This document shows, piece by piece, positions 6,921 through 13,392 of a DNA stretch of 19,616 nt. The notes beneath the pieces were generated by a model. It had not been told where the DNA came from. It ran no database searches and saw only the letters and a list, made by a program, of their open reading frames with translations. Source of the DNA: Oscillospiraceae bacterium (GTDB lineage Bacteria > Bacillota > Clostridia > Oscillospirales > Acutalibacteraceae); assembly GCA_019422905.1 (NCBI GenBank), contig JAHZCM010000008.1, positions 14,178 through 33,793 on the forward strand, read 5' to 3'. Positions within the stretch are counted from its first letter, which is position 1, and every line of letters begins with the position of its first letter. The translations under genes were made by a program, and so were the position numbers.

Positions 6921-8333
6921 TTACGCCCGGTGCTCCGGCAGCTCAAACCAGAAGGTGCTGCCCTTGCCGACCTCGCTCACCACGCCGTAGCGCCCGCCGT
7001 GCATGTCGAGGATATTTTTTACGATAGACAGCCCCAGCCCCGTACCGACCTGCGCGCGGCGGTGGTTCTTATCCACCTTGTAATACCGCTCCCAGATATA
7101 GGGCAGCTTATCCGCCGGGATTCCCTCGCCCGTATCCCGGATCTCCACGCGCACGACGCCGTCCGCGACGCGCTGGCGCAAAGAGACGGTTTTATCCGCC
7201 CTGGCATAGTTGATCGCGTTGTTCACAAGATTGTAAACGACCTGTGAAATCCGGAGCCGGTCGGCATATACATACGCCTCTTCGTCAAATGCAAAGGAAA
7301 AGCTGTAATCTGCGAGCTTATCGTAACGGTGCAGCGTCTCCCGGATGTCCTCCGTCAGGCAGAACACCTCCGGGCAGAGCCTCTGCGTGCCGGACTGCAG
7401 CTTGGAAAGATCCAGCAAATCGCTCACCAGGCCGGCCAGACGGTTGGATTCGTCTATGATCACCTGCACGTTCTCCGGCGTATTCTCGCCCGGAATATCG
7501 CGCATGACTTCGGCATAGCCGGAAATCATCGTCAGCGGCGTGCGCAGGTCGTGCGAAACGTTCGCAATCAGTTCCCGGCGCAGATCCTCCACCTTGGAAA
7601 GCTCCTGCGCCGCATAATTCAGCGTGGACGCCAGCTCGGAAACCTCGCGCGCGCCGTCCTCCGGGAAGCGAATCGCATAATCTCCCTGAGCAAGCTGCTT
7701 TGCGGAAGCGTTGATCCGCTCGATCGGCCTTGAAAGCCGGGACGCAATGACCATTGCAAGCACAAAGGCCATGAGAATCATCACCGCCGTCAGGCACCAG
7801 AGCTGCACCTTCAGCGTCTCCACCGTGGAATCGACGGGCACCACGCTGCTGGAAAGCAGAACCAGATACTCGCCGCCGTTCGAAAGCGTGACGGTGCGCG
7901 CATACAGAATGCTGAGATCCCTGCCCCCGGAGGCATCGGTTATATTATCCTCCAGTACGCTTCCGCCCGCCGCCTTAACCTCCAGAAACAGACGCTGGCA
8001 GTCCCATTGATTAAAGCGCTCCAGCACGCCGCTCCGCGCATTCGGCGACGATGAGATGTTCACGCCGTTTTTATCCGCAAGCAGAATGGAAACGTTTGTG
8101 TCGTAGGTAATCTGAATAAAGTCGTTCATCGACGCGCCGTCGTTCAGCATATCGACCACGCTGTCGGAGATCTCCCGGATCTCGACGGTCTTGATCGCCT
8201 TATAAAAAGTATTGAGCAGCGTGATCTGGAAAAACCACAGCAGCGCCACGATAACGGCCGTGAACACCACGAAGCCCAGCATAACCTGCGCGCGGATACC
8301 GGGCTTTTTCAGCCTCTTAAACCGCTCTCTCAT
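6921..8333 (-). CDS. Membrane sensor histidine kinase (HAMP, HisKA, HATPase)
   Basis: A 470-residue orthodox sensor kinase. TM1 is at about residues 17-39 and TM2 at about 178-197. They enclose an extracytoplasmic sensor region of roughly 135 residues with a PAS/Cache-like strand pattern. A HAMP segment (SRLSRPIERINASA, from about 198) leads to the H-box ANVSHDLRTPL with phosphoacceptor H261. The ATPase domain shows the N-box NLVNNAINYA near 368, DTGEGIP near 400, the F-box WERYYKVDK near 414 and GTGLGLSI near 430. All catalytic motifs are intact. Its ATG overlaps the regulator stop (ATGA) and has no strong ribosome binding site, which implies coupled translation. It resembles the PhoR/ResE/VanS class; the stimulus cannot be read from sequence. 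Confidence 0.95.
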   Translation of the reverse strand: MRERFKRLKKPGIRAQVMLGFVVFTAVIVALLWFFQITLLNTFYKAIKTVEIREISDSVVDMLNDGASMNDFIQITYDTNVSILLADKNGVNISSSPNARSGVLERFNQWDCQRLFLEVKAAGGSVLEDNITDASGGRDLSILYARTVTLSNGGEYLVLLSSSVVPVDSTVETLKVQLWCLTAVMILMAFVLAMVIASRLSRPIERINASAKQLAQGDYAIRFPEDGAREVSELASTLNYAAQELSKVEDLRRELIANVSHDLRTPLTMISGYAEVMRDIPGENTPENVQVIIDESNRLAGLVSDLLDLSKLQSGTQRLCPEVFCLTEDIRETLHRYDKLADYSFSFAFDEEAYVYADRLRISQVVYNLVNNAINYARADKTVSLRQRVADGVVRVEIRDTGEGIPADKLPYIWERYYKVDKNHRRAQVGTGLGLSIVKNILDMHGGRYGVVSEVGKGSTFWFELPEHRA

Positions 8334-9013
8334 ATGCCTGTTTCAAACCGGTATCCCACGCCGCGCAGCGTTACGATGAACTTGCTGTACGGGCCGAGGC
8401 TGCGGCGCAGCAGCTTGATGTGGGTATCGAGCGTCCGGTCGTCTCCGTAAAAGTCATAGCCCCACACGTTTGTAATCAGCATCTCCCGAGTCAGGGCAAT
8501 ATTCCGGTTATTCACAAGGTAAAACAGCAGGTCATATTCTTTTGGGGAAAGCTCCGCCCGCTTGCCGTCCACGGTGACGATGCGCCCGGTGAAATCCACC
8601 TCAAGGCCCTCGGCCCGAAACACGTCCCGCCGCTGGCTGTCCGCACGGCGGACGCGGCTCATCACGGCGTTGACGCGCATCATCAGCTCCTTCGGAGAAA
8701 AGGGCTTCACCACATAATCGTCCACGCCGAGCTCAAAGCCGTGGATTTTATCGTATTCCTCGCCGCGCGCGGAAAGCATGATGACCGCCGGAGACGCGGT
8801 TTTCCGAATTTCGGCCACGGCGGAAAATCCGTCCAGCTCCGGCATCATCACGTCCATAATGACGATGTCAAACAAATCGGGATTCTTTCGGCAGAGCACA
8901 ACGGCCTCCATGCCGTTTTCCGCCTCCGTTACCTGATGCCCTTCAAACTCAGCGTATTTCCGGATCAAAAGCCGGATCTTTGCTTCGTCGTCCACAACCA
9001 AAATTCTGTACAC
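8330..9013 (-). CDS. OmpR/PhoB-family response regulator
   Basis: A 227-residue regulator. The receiver domain has the acidic pair D8-D9, phosphoacceptor D54 in VIMDVMMPELDG, S81 and K103. The C-terminal winged-helix DNA-binding domain (about 130-227) has SPKEYDLLFYLVNN and THIKLLRRSLG, ending in the usual GVGYRF. The start is a GTG (residue 1 of MYRILVVDDE) with AGGAGGT 7 nt upstream. A TTG start 18 nt earlier would place that ribosome binding site inside the gene, so it was rejected. It is the first gene of the regulator-kinase operon and faces the cytidylate-kinase-like gene across a 331-nt divergent gap. The direct repeat in front of its promoter suggests autoregulation. Target genes are unknown; the neighbouring hdr-flx and kinase-like genes are candidates by position only. 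Confidence 0.94.
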   Translation of the reverse strand: MYRILVVDDEAKIRLLIRKYAEFEGHQVTEAENGMEAVVLCRKNPDLFDIVIMDVMMPELDGFSAVAEIRKTASPAVIMLSARGEEYDKIHGFELGVDDYVVKPFSPKELMMRVNAVMSRVRRADSQRRDVFRAEGLEVDFTGRIVTVDGKRAELSPKEYDLLFYLVNNRNIALTREMLITNVWGYDFYGDDRTLDTHIKLLRRSLGPYSKFIVTLRGVGYRFETGI

Positions 9014-9049
9014 CGCACGTACCTCCTTCAAGCGCTGACTATATTCTGT

Positions 9050-9081
9050 AGTATACAGGCCAAATGTGAAAACACTGTGAA
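9050..9081 (-). promoter_or_regulatory. Response-regulator promoter with TTCACA direct repeat
   Basis: On the minus strand, TTCACA (9081-9076), 5 nt, TTCACA (9070-9065), 9 nt, then a -10 box TATACT (9055-9050). There is no good -35 hexamer at 17 nt. An 11-bp repeat covering the -35 zone is the usual layout for activation by an OmpR/PhoB-class regulator, and it resembles the Bacillus PhoP pattern TT(A/T/C)ACA-N5. Another possible -10, TATAGT, is at 9043-9038. Confidence 0.5.
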
Positions 9082-9204
9082 TAACCGACGAAGTTTTTTG
9101 CTCCTCCGCCCGTTATTCATGTGCAATTGCTCTAAAACTTTAATTGGTTTTTCAAGTATTTTAACGATTTGCTCGAACCAATGCAAAAAACTGCCTTCTG
9201 CCTG

Positions 9205-9233
9205 TTGACATTCCGCGGAAATTGGAGTACGAT
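9205..9233 (+). promoter_or_regulatory. Promoter of the cytidylate-kinase-like gene
   Basis: Consensus -35 TTGACA (9205-9210), a 17-nt spacer and -10 TACGAT (9228-9233), giving a predicted start near 9240 and a leader of about 105 nt. Between this promoter and the divergent regulator promoter lies about 120 nt of AT-rich DNA in which I recognise no gene. Confidence 0.6.
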
Positions 9234-9254
9234 AACTATAGAAAATACACATAA

Positions 9255-9275
9255 ATTCATAAGTCACTTATGAAT
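9255..9275. promoter_or_regulatory. Perfect 10+10 bp palindrome, probable operator
   Basis: ATTCATAAGT, one central C, then its exact reverse complement ACTTATGAAT. It is centred about 25 nt after the predicted transcription start of the downstream gene, a classic repressor position. The stem is AT-rich and lacks an adjacent U-run, so a terminator is unlikely. The binding protein is unknown. Confidence 0.5.
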
Positions 9276-9344
9276 ATTAGCGTGTTTTTAACAATTTCGC
9301 CAAGCCTAACCGGTTTCGGCGCAATATACCGAGGAGGCGTGTAT

Positions 9345-9962
9345 ATGTTACCAATTATCACAATTTCCCGCCAGTATGGCAGCGGCGGCCATGAGGTCGG
9401 CGAGTGTCTGGCGGAAAAACTCAACATCCCCCTTCTCGACAAGCAGCTGATCGCAATGGCTGCAAAGCAGAGCGGTCTGAGCGAAGAAGTCTTTGAGAAG
9501 GCAGATGAAAAGGCCGGAAGCAGTCTTTTGTATTCCATGGTGATGGGCAATTATACCTTCGGCAGCCGCATCACGGGGATCAACGAAATGCCGATCAACG
9601 ACAAGCTGTTTATCCTGCAGAGCGATCTGATCAAGAGCGCTGCGGACAAAGGGCCGTGTGTCGTCATCGGGCGCTGCGGCGATTATATTTTGCGCGATTA
9701 CAAAAACGTGTTCCATGTATTCGTCCATGCGAATAAAGAGGCCCGCATCGAGCGCATCCTGCGGAAAGGACTGTGCGAGGAAAAGAAGGTTTCGGATTTC
9801 ATTGCGAAACGCGACAAGCAGCGCGCGAATTACTACAACTTCTATTCCAATAAGCGCTGGGATGATCTCTCCAATTACCACTTGACGATCGATTCCTCGA
9901 AGTTCGAAATCGAGGATATTGCGGACATCATTATCGATGCAATCGGCCGTATCAAAGCGTAA
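9345..9962 (+). CDS. Cytidylate kinase-like family protein
   Basis: A 205-residue P-loop NMP-kinase-fold protein of the Cytidylate_kin2 type, common in Clostridia as a stand-alone gene beside the essential cmk. The N-terminus TISRQYGSGGHEVG (residues 6-19) is the modified P-loop of this family, where GGHE replaces the usual GK[ST]. The segment PCVVIGRCGDYIL (104-116) matches the conserved core, and FHVFVHANKEARIERI plus the basic KRDKQRANYY look like the lid region. The start is the ATG at 9345, preceded by GAGGAGG 7 nt upstream. A longer in-frame reading from 9270 begins inside the palindrome region without a ribosome binding site. Whether it phosphorylates CMP is not known. Confidence 0.88.
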   Translation: MLPIITISRQYGSGGHEVGECLAEKLNIPLLDKQLIAMAAKQSGLSEEVFEKADEKAGSSLLYSMVMGNYTFGSRITGINEMPINDKLFILQSDLIKSAADKGPCVVIGRCGDYILRDYKNVFHVFVHANKEARIERILRKGLCEEKKVSDFIAKRDKQRANYYNFYSNKRWDDLSNYHLTIDSSKFEIEDIADIIIDAIGRIKA

Positions 9963-10016
9963 GCCGTTTTCTTTCGAGTTTATCTACCTTTTATATTTTT
10001 CATTTTTTATCCCTTC

Positions 10017-10054
10017 AGGAAAAGAGGCGTACCGTCCGGTACGTCTCTTTTCCT
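10017..10054. terminator. Bidirectional rho-independent terminator
   Basis: A 17-bp stem (10017-10033 with 10038-10054, one G-T wobble) with a GTCC loop, between convergent genes. The arms AGGAAAAGAG and CTCTTTTCCT supply A and T tracts for both directions. It touches the stop codon of the minus-strand gene. Confidence 0.85.
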
Positions 10055-10553
10055 ATACGTCCGCGAGCGCTGCCTGCACCGGCTCCGTTGTCATCAGGTG
10101 GATGATTTCAAGCCCCGCGGCGCACGCCTTGCGCACCGTATATGCCGTACCGCCCTTTTCCCGCTGCAAATAGCAGACGCAGTACCCCGCGGCAGCCACC
10201 AGCGCGTCGTTGCGGCGGTGCATGCAGTCTGCCGTGTACGCGTCCGACACATAGGTCACGGAATCCGCTTTACTCCGGATTTGCTCGTAACGCTGCCGGT
10301 CGGCGGCTTTCCAGCCCCGGCATTGGTCGCGGCACGGCAGGATCAGGTGCAGCGCGACAGGCAGGGTCTCCCGCACTTCCAGAACCGCCTGCGCAGCCAG
10401 CGTGTCGAAGCCCAGCGCGCCGCCGGCATAAAAATCCGTAACGCCCTGCGCCGCCAGCGCGCGGATCTCCGCCCGCAGCGCGGCATAAAGCGGCGCCCGG
10501 TCCGCCTGCGCAATGATCCTGTGTCCCGTAAAACAGCACGCCTTCCGCCGCAC
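10053..10553 (-). CDS. SLOG/YpsA-like (DUF1273-type) nucleotide-binding protein
   Basis: A 166-residue single-domain Rossmann-like protein of the SLOG superfamily. It has the diagnostic N-terminal CCFTGHRI, the glycine-rich FYAGGALGFDTLAAQAVLE segment near residues 41-59 and an ILPCRDQCRGW segment near 71-81. The C-terminal part includes a GGTAYTVRKA stretch. SLOG proteins bind nucleotides or nucleotide-derived ligands; B. subtilis YpsA affects cell division and stress, but function here is not established. The start is the GTG at 10553, with AGGGGGAG 8-10 nt upstream. Longer in-frame readings cross the promoter and the divergent apbE gene. It is monocistronic, with its own promoter and a shared terminator. 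Confidence 0.85.
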   Translation of the reverse strand: MRRKACCFTGHRIIAQADRAPLYAALRAEIRALAAQGVTDFYAGGALGFDTLAAQAVLEVRETLPVALHLILPCRDQCRGWKAADRQRYEQIRSKADSVTYVSDAYTADCMHRRNDALVAAAGYCVCYLQREKGGTAYTVRKACAAGLEIIHLMTTEPVQAALADV

Positions 10554-10586
10554 GGCAGCCTCTCCCCCTTCGCGTTTTATAAATCC

Positions 10587-10615
10587 ATTGTACCGCCTTT
10601 TTTGCCGTCTGTAAA
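10587..10615 (-). promoter_or_regulatory. Promoter of the SLOG gene
   Basis: Minus strand: TTTACA (10615-10610), a 17-nt spacer, TACAAT (10592-10587); each hexamer matches five of six consensus bases. The transcript would start about 25 nt upstream of the GTG. Confidence 0.7.
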
Positions 10616-10623
10616 GCGCCATA

Positions 10624-10652
10624 TGGACTTTGCGGGCGGTTTGTGGTAAAAT
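10624..10652 (+). promoter_or_regulatory. Promoter of the apbE operon
   Basis: TGGACT (10624-10629), a 17-nt spacer, TAAAAT (10647-10652) with TGG just before it, an extended -10. The start would fall about 25 nt before apbE. It is back-to-back with the SLOG promoter, separated by only 8 nt. Confidence 0.6.
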
Positions 10653-10682
10653 GGCAGACAGAAAGGATGGAGCAAAACGCCT

Positions 10683-11762
10683 ATGAAAGCCAGACCCGTT
10701 AAAAACACCTTTTGGAACCTGTCCGAACAAAAAGCCAAGCGCCTGTGTATGATCCTCGGCGCCGTACTGCTCGTGCTGGTCCTCGTGATCGCGCTTTTTC
10801 CGCTGCTGGACAACACCGAAACGCCGTATGAGGTGACGACCTACGCCATGGGCAGTTATGTGCAGCAGTCCGTATACGGAGAAAATCAGGAGGAAGCCGC
10901 CGTACAGGCCGCCGACGCCATACAGGCACTGGAAAACCGGATCTCCTGGCGCGTATCGGGCAGCGACATTCAAAAGCTGAACGATGCCGCCGGCGAGAAT
11001 TGGATTTCCGTTCACAGCGATGTTTTTGAAATTCTGGAGATCGCGCAGGATGTCGCCGAAAAGAGCGGCGGCGCGTTCGACGTGACCATTGCACCTATCT
11101 CCCGGCTCTGGGATTTTGACAGTGAGCGCAATGAAGTGCCGGACGCAGACAAGCTCGAATCCCTGCTGCCTTATGTCGGTTACGAATTTCTGCGTCTCGA
11201 CGCCGAAGCGGGTACCGCCTCCCTGAAGCTGCGGAATAACGCCGTCGATCTCGGCGGTATCGGAAAGGGTGTGGCCTGCGACGCCGCCATAAAGGCCTAT
11301 GCGGAGGCCGGCGCGCAGGCCGCGATCGTCTCCGTCGGCGGCAGCGTCGGCGTATGGGGCCGGAAATCCTCCGGCGCGCCGTGGGGCATCGCCGTCCGCG
11401 ATCCGAATTCCACCGGCACGCTCGGCACGCTCTCCGTGGAATCCGGCTTTGTTTCCACCTCCGGCAGCTACGAAAAAACTTTTACGCAGGATGGAAAAAC
11501 CTATCATCACCTGCTCGATCCCAAAACCGGCTATCCGGCGGAAAGCGATCTCGTTTCCGTGACGGTGCTGAGCGGCAGCGGCGCGCGCTCCGACGCGCTG
11601 GCCACGGCTTGCTTCGTCCTCGGTCTGGAAAAGGGCATGGCCCTGCTCGAAGAATATGACGCGGAGGGAATTTTCATCGGGCAGGACAACACCATCACCG
11701 TGACCGACGGTCTGGCCGACCGCTTCACACTCACCGCCGACGGCTATCGGCTGGCGGCTTAA
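10683..11762 (+). CDS. apbE: ApbE-type FAD:protein FMN transferase, membrane-anchored
   Basis: A 359-residue ApbE-family enzyme that transfers FMN from FAD to a Thr or Ser of extracytoplasmic redox proteins. A single hydrophobic segment (about 21-42) after a basic N-terminus anchors it with the catalytic domain outside. There is no lipobox. Catalytic-domain motifs are GAFDVTIAPISRLWDF (130-145), AVDLGGIGKGVACD (187-200), GGSVGVWG (219-226), HHLLDPKTGYPA (275-286) and the metal-binding SDALATACFVLG (303-314). The family core is complete. It is the first gene of a four-gene operon, with GGAG about 10 nt before the ATG. The protein it flavinylates is not evident in this window. Confidence 0.95.
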   Translation: MKARPVKNTFWNLSEQKAKRLCMILGAVLLVLVLVIALFPLLDNTETPYEVTTYAMGSYVQQSVYGENQEEAAVQAADAIQALENRISWRVSGSDIQKLNDAAGENWISVHSDVFEILEIAQDVAEKSGGAFDVTIAPISRLWDFDSERNEVPDADKLESLLPYVGYEFLRLDAEAGTASLKLRNNAVDLGGIGKGVACDAAIKAYAEAGAQAAIVSVGGSVGVWGRKSSGAPWGIAVRDPNSTGTLGTLSVESGFVSTSGSYEKTFTQDGKTYHHLLDPKTGYPAESDLVSVTVLSGSGARSDALATACFVLGLEKGMALLEEYDAEGIFIGQDNTITVTDGLADRFTLTADGYRLAA

Positions 11763-11784
11763 CCGTAGAAAGAAGGCATCTGTT

Positions 11785-12330
11785 ATGAGGAAATATTTTT
11801 CGGTGCCGGCGCTGCTCCTTTCCGTTTTGATGATCCTGAGCGGCTGCAGCACGTTCCTTGCCGTGACGGAAAAAGACGCGTCAATCGCTGAGCCGACCGC
11901 CGCGCCCACGGCGCCCCCTACCTCCACCCCGTCCCCGGAACCGACGGCAGAACCGACCTCCACACCCGATCCCGCCAAGGCTTTGCAGGACTGCGTGTGG
12001 ATTGCGTACCACGATACCGAGGGCGTCGAGTATTTCGTCTTTGAGCTGACCTTTCACGCGGACGGCACGATGGAATACATGGCCGGATGGTACCGCAGCG
12101 AAATCGCCTATTACGGCACCGGCACGTATACGGCCGACGCAGAAACGATCCAATACGCGCTTTCCGACGGAGCCACCGATCTTGCGGGCAGCGTTTCCTA
12201 TACGCTTTCCGGAAACACGCTGACCCTGTCGCCCGGAAGCGGTGATTTGCTCATGTATCTTCTGGAATCCGAAAGCCTGACCTTTGCAGTCAAAGGCTCG
12301 GCGGAAGATACCCCGCCCTTCTCCGTATAA
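11785..12330 (+). CDS. Hypothetical lipoprotein with Pro/Thr-rich linker
   Basis: A 181-residue protein with a type II signal peptide: a basic start, a hydrophobic core and the lipobox LSGC, with the lipidated Cys at residue 21. Residues 37-63 form a Pro/Thr/Ala/Glu linker typical of surface-exposed lipoproteins. The remaining ~115 residues alternate polar and hydrophobic positions and contain motifs such as FHADGTMEY and YTLSGNTLTLS, consistent with a small beta-barrel or lipocalin-like domain. I do not recognise the family. It lies 22 nt after apbE, with AAGAAGG upstream, and its TAA overlaps the next ATG by one base. A DGAT tetrapeptide near residue 134 faintly recalls the flavinylation motif, but no FMN-binding domain surrounds it. 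Confidence 0.85.
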   Translation: MRKYFSVPALLLSVLMILSGCSTFLAVTEKDASIAEPTAAPTAPPTSTPSPEPTAEPTSTPDPAKALQDCVWIAYHDTEGVEYFVFELTFHADGTMEYMAGWYRSEIAYYGTGTYTADAETIQYALSDGATDLAGSVSYTLSGNTLTLSPGSGDLLMYLLESESLTFAVKGSAEDTPPFSV

Positions 12331-12707
12331 TGGAAAAGCGCAGGTTTACCTATCGGGAAGGCGCTCTCCTTCTCATTCTTTTGATTCTGGCGGCGGGCCT
12401 GTACCTTTGGAGCCTTTCGCGGCCCGCGGGCGGCGCCGTCATCATAGAGCAAAACGGCGCGGAGCTCTACCGCATCCCGCTTTCTTCTCTCACGGAGCCG
12501 GAAATATTGGAAATAAACGGAACGGTCATCGAGGTGAGCGAATCGGGCGCCCGGTTCGTCTCCAGCACCTGCCCGGATCAGGTCTGCGTGCAGGCCGGAC
12601 TGTGCACGCGCGCCGGCCAATCCGCCGTGTGTCTGCCGCAGCGTGTCAGCCTGCGCATCACCGGCGACACCGGCAATACCGGCGGCACAGACGCCGCCAC
12701 CGGATGA
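12330..12707 (+). CDS. NusG domain II-containing membrane-anchored protein
   Basis: A 125-residue protein with one N-terminal membrane segment (about 11-30) and an extracytoplasmic NusG-II-type beta domain. The family signature is clear: a CPDQVCVQAG motif near residue 81 and a GQSAVCLPQRV motif near 96. The tail is a short Gly/Thr/Asp-rich stretch (TGDTGNTGGT). It starts at an ATG overlapping the lipoprotein stop (TAATG) with no own ribosome binding site, so translation is probably coupled. NusG-II proteins commonly sit beside Gx-transporter and ApbE genes in Firmicutes. As I recall, the Listeria EetA protein of extracellular electron transfer is of this kind. That link is from memory and would need an alignment. 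Confidence 0.88.
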   Translation: MEKRRFTYREGALLLILLILAAGLYLWSLSRPAGGAVIIEQNGAELYRIPLSSLTEPEILEINGTVIEVSESGARFVSSTCPDQVCVQAGLCTRAGQSAVCLPQRVSLRITGDTGNTGGTDAATG

Positions 12708-12721
12708 GAAAGGAGCCGCCT

Positions 12722-13222
12722 ATGCAAAGCCGATCCAAAAAAATTGCGGTATGCGGCCTGCTCGGCGCGCTGGCCTTGGTGCTTTCCGCCCTGGAGGGCA
12801 TGCTGCCGCCGATTCCCGGCCTGCCGCCGGGCGCAAAGCCGGGCCTTTCCAACATCGTCACCATGTTTGCGGCCGGTTCGCTCGGCCTGCCCTGCGCGCT
12901 GGCCGTCGCGATGCTCAAGGGCGGCTTCGCGTTTCTGACACGCGGCGTCACCGCCGGGCTGATGAGCCTTTCCGGTGGCCTCCTGAGCACGTTCGCCATG
13001 TGGCTGGTCTGGAAAAGGACGCGCTTTTCCCTGCTTTTTACCGGCGTATGCGGCGCGCTCGCCCACAACACGGCGCAGCTCTGCGTCGCTCTGCTGCTGA
13101 CCGGCTCCGCCGCCCTGTTCTACATCCCGGCCCTGCTGCTCCTCTCGCTCGCCTGCGGCGTCTGTACCGGACTCGTCCTGCAACTGATTTTGCCCCTGCT
13201 TCAAAAATTACCGAAAAACTAG
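12722..13222 (+). CDS. Gx transporter family protein (heptaprenyl diphosphate synthase component I-like)
   Basis: A 166-residue hydrophobic protein with about five membrane segments, in the Hpre_diP_synt_I/Gx-transporter family, which resembles the substrate-binding S components of ECF transporters. The family motif PGLPPGAKPGLSNIVTMFA (about 33-51) is well preserved, followed by a segment beginning LKGGFAFLTRG. The start is the ATG at 12722, with GAAAGGAG 8 nt upstream and 14 nt after the NusG-II gene. A much longer in-frame reading crosses upstream genes and was rejected. In this context a role in the membrane part of an electron-transfer or flavin/quinone-related system is more likely than prenyl-diphosphate synthesis. 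The substrate is unknown. It is the last gene of the operon. Confidence 0.87.
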   Translation: MQSRSKKIAVCGLLGALALVLSALEGMLPPIPGLPPGAKPGLSNIVTMFAAGSLGLPCALAVAMLKGGFAFLTRGVTAGLMSLSGGLLSTFAMWLVWKRTRFSLLFTGVCGALAHNTAQLCVALLLTGSAALFYIPALLLLSLACGVCTGLVLQLILPLLQKLPKN

Positions 13223-13262
13223 AACGGCGCATCGCTTTCAAAAAGCGGTACGCCGTTTCTTT
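13223..13262 (+). terminator. Rho-independent terminator of the apbE operon
   Basis: Directly after the stop codon, AACGGCG (13223-13229) pairs with CGCCGTT (13251-13257). CGCTTT (13233-13238) pairs with AAAGCG (13242-13247), forming one long hairpin with a near-perfect stem, followed by TTCTTT. Confidence 0.85.
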
Positions 13263-13331
13263 ATGTGCCGTCACACGATCTTCCCAGCCAAAAGACGCCG
13301 CAGGCTGTCTCCCGATCCCGGAAATCCTATA

Positions 13332-13382
13332 AAAAGGCCACCGGATACAGGGACGCTGCCCCTCCGTATCCGGCGGCCTTTT
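13332..13382. terminator. Terminator of the activase/dehydratase operon, possibly bidirectional
   Basis: AAAAGGCC-A-CCGGATAC (13332-13348) pairs with GTATCCGG-C-GGCCTTTT (13366-13382), 16 pairs and one mismatch. It lies 10 nt beyond the stop of the minus-strand gene and is followed on that strand by TTTTTATAGG. The A/T bases at the stem foot could also end plus-strand transcripts that read through the first terminator. Confidence 0.85.
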
Positions 13383-13392
13383 CAGATGACCG

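Noticed and set aside
9270..9344. An earlier ATG for the cytidylate-kinase-like gene
   Set aside because: It lies within the palindrome, has no ribosome binding site and adds residues absent from the family. The ATG at 9345 follows GAGGAGG.
10554..11978. A minus-strand extension of the SLOG frame giving a 641-residue protein
   Set aside because: It runs through the divergent promoters and antisense to apbE. The GTG at 10553 has a good ribosome binding site and begins at the conserved FTGHR region.
12185..12200. DGAT in the lipoprotein as a flavinylation site
   Set aside because: The Ser/Thr before GAT is replaced by Asp and no FMN_bind domain surrounds it. Kept only as a remark.
12284..12721. 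An upstream extension of the Gx-transporter frame
   Set aside because: It overlaps the lipoprotein and NusG-II genes in another frame. The ATG at 12722 has its own ribosome binding site and matches the family start.
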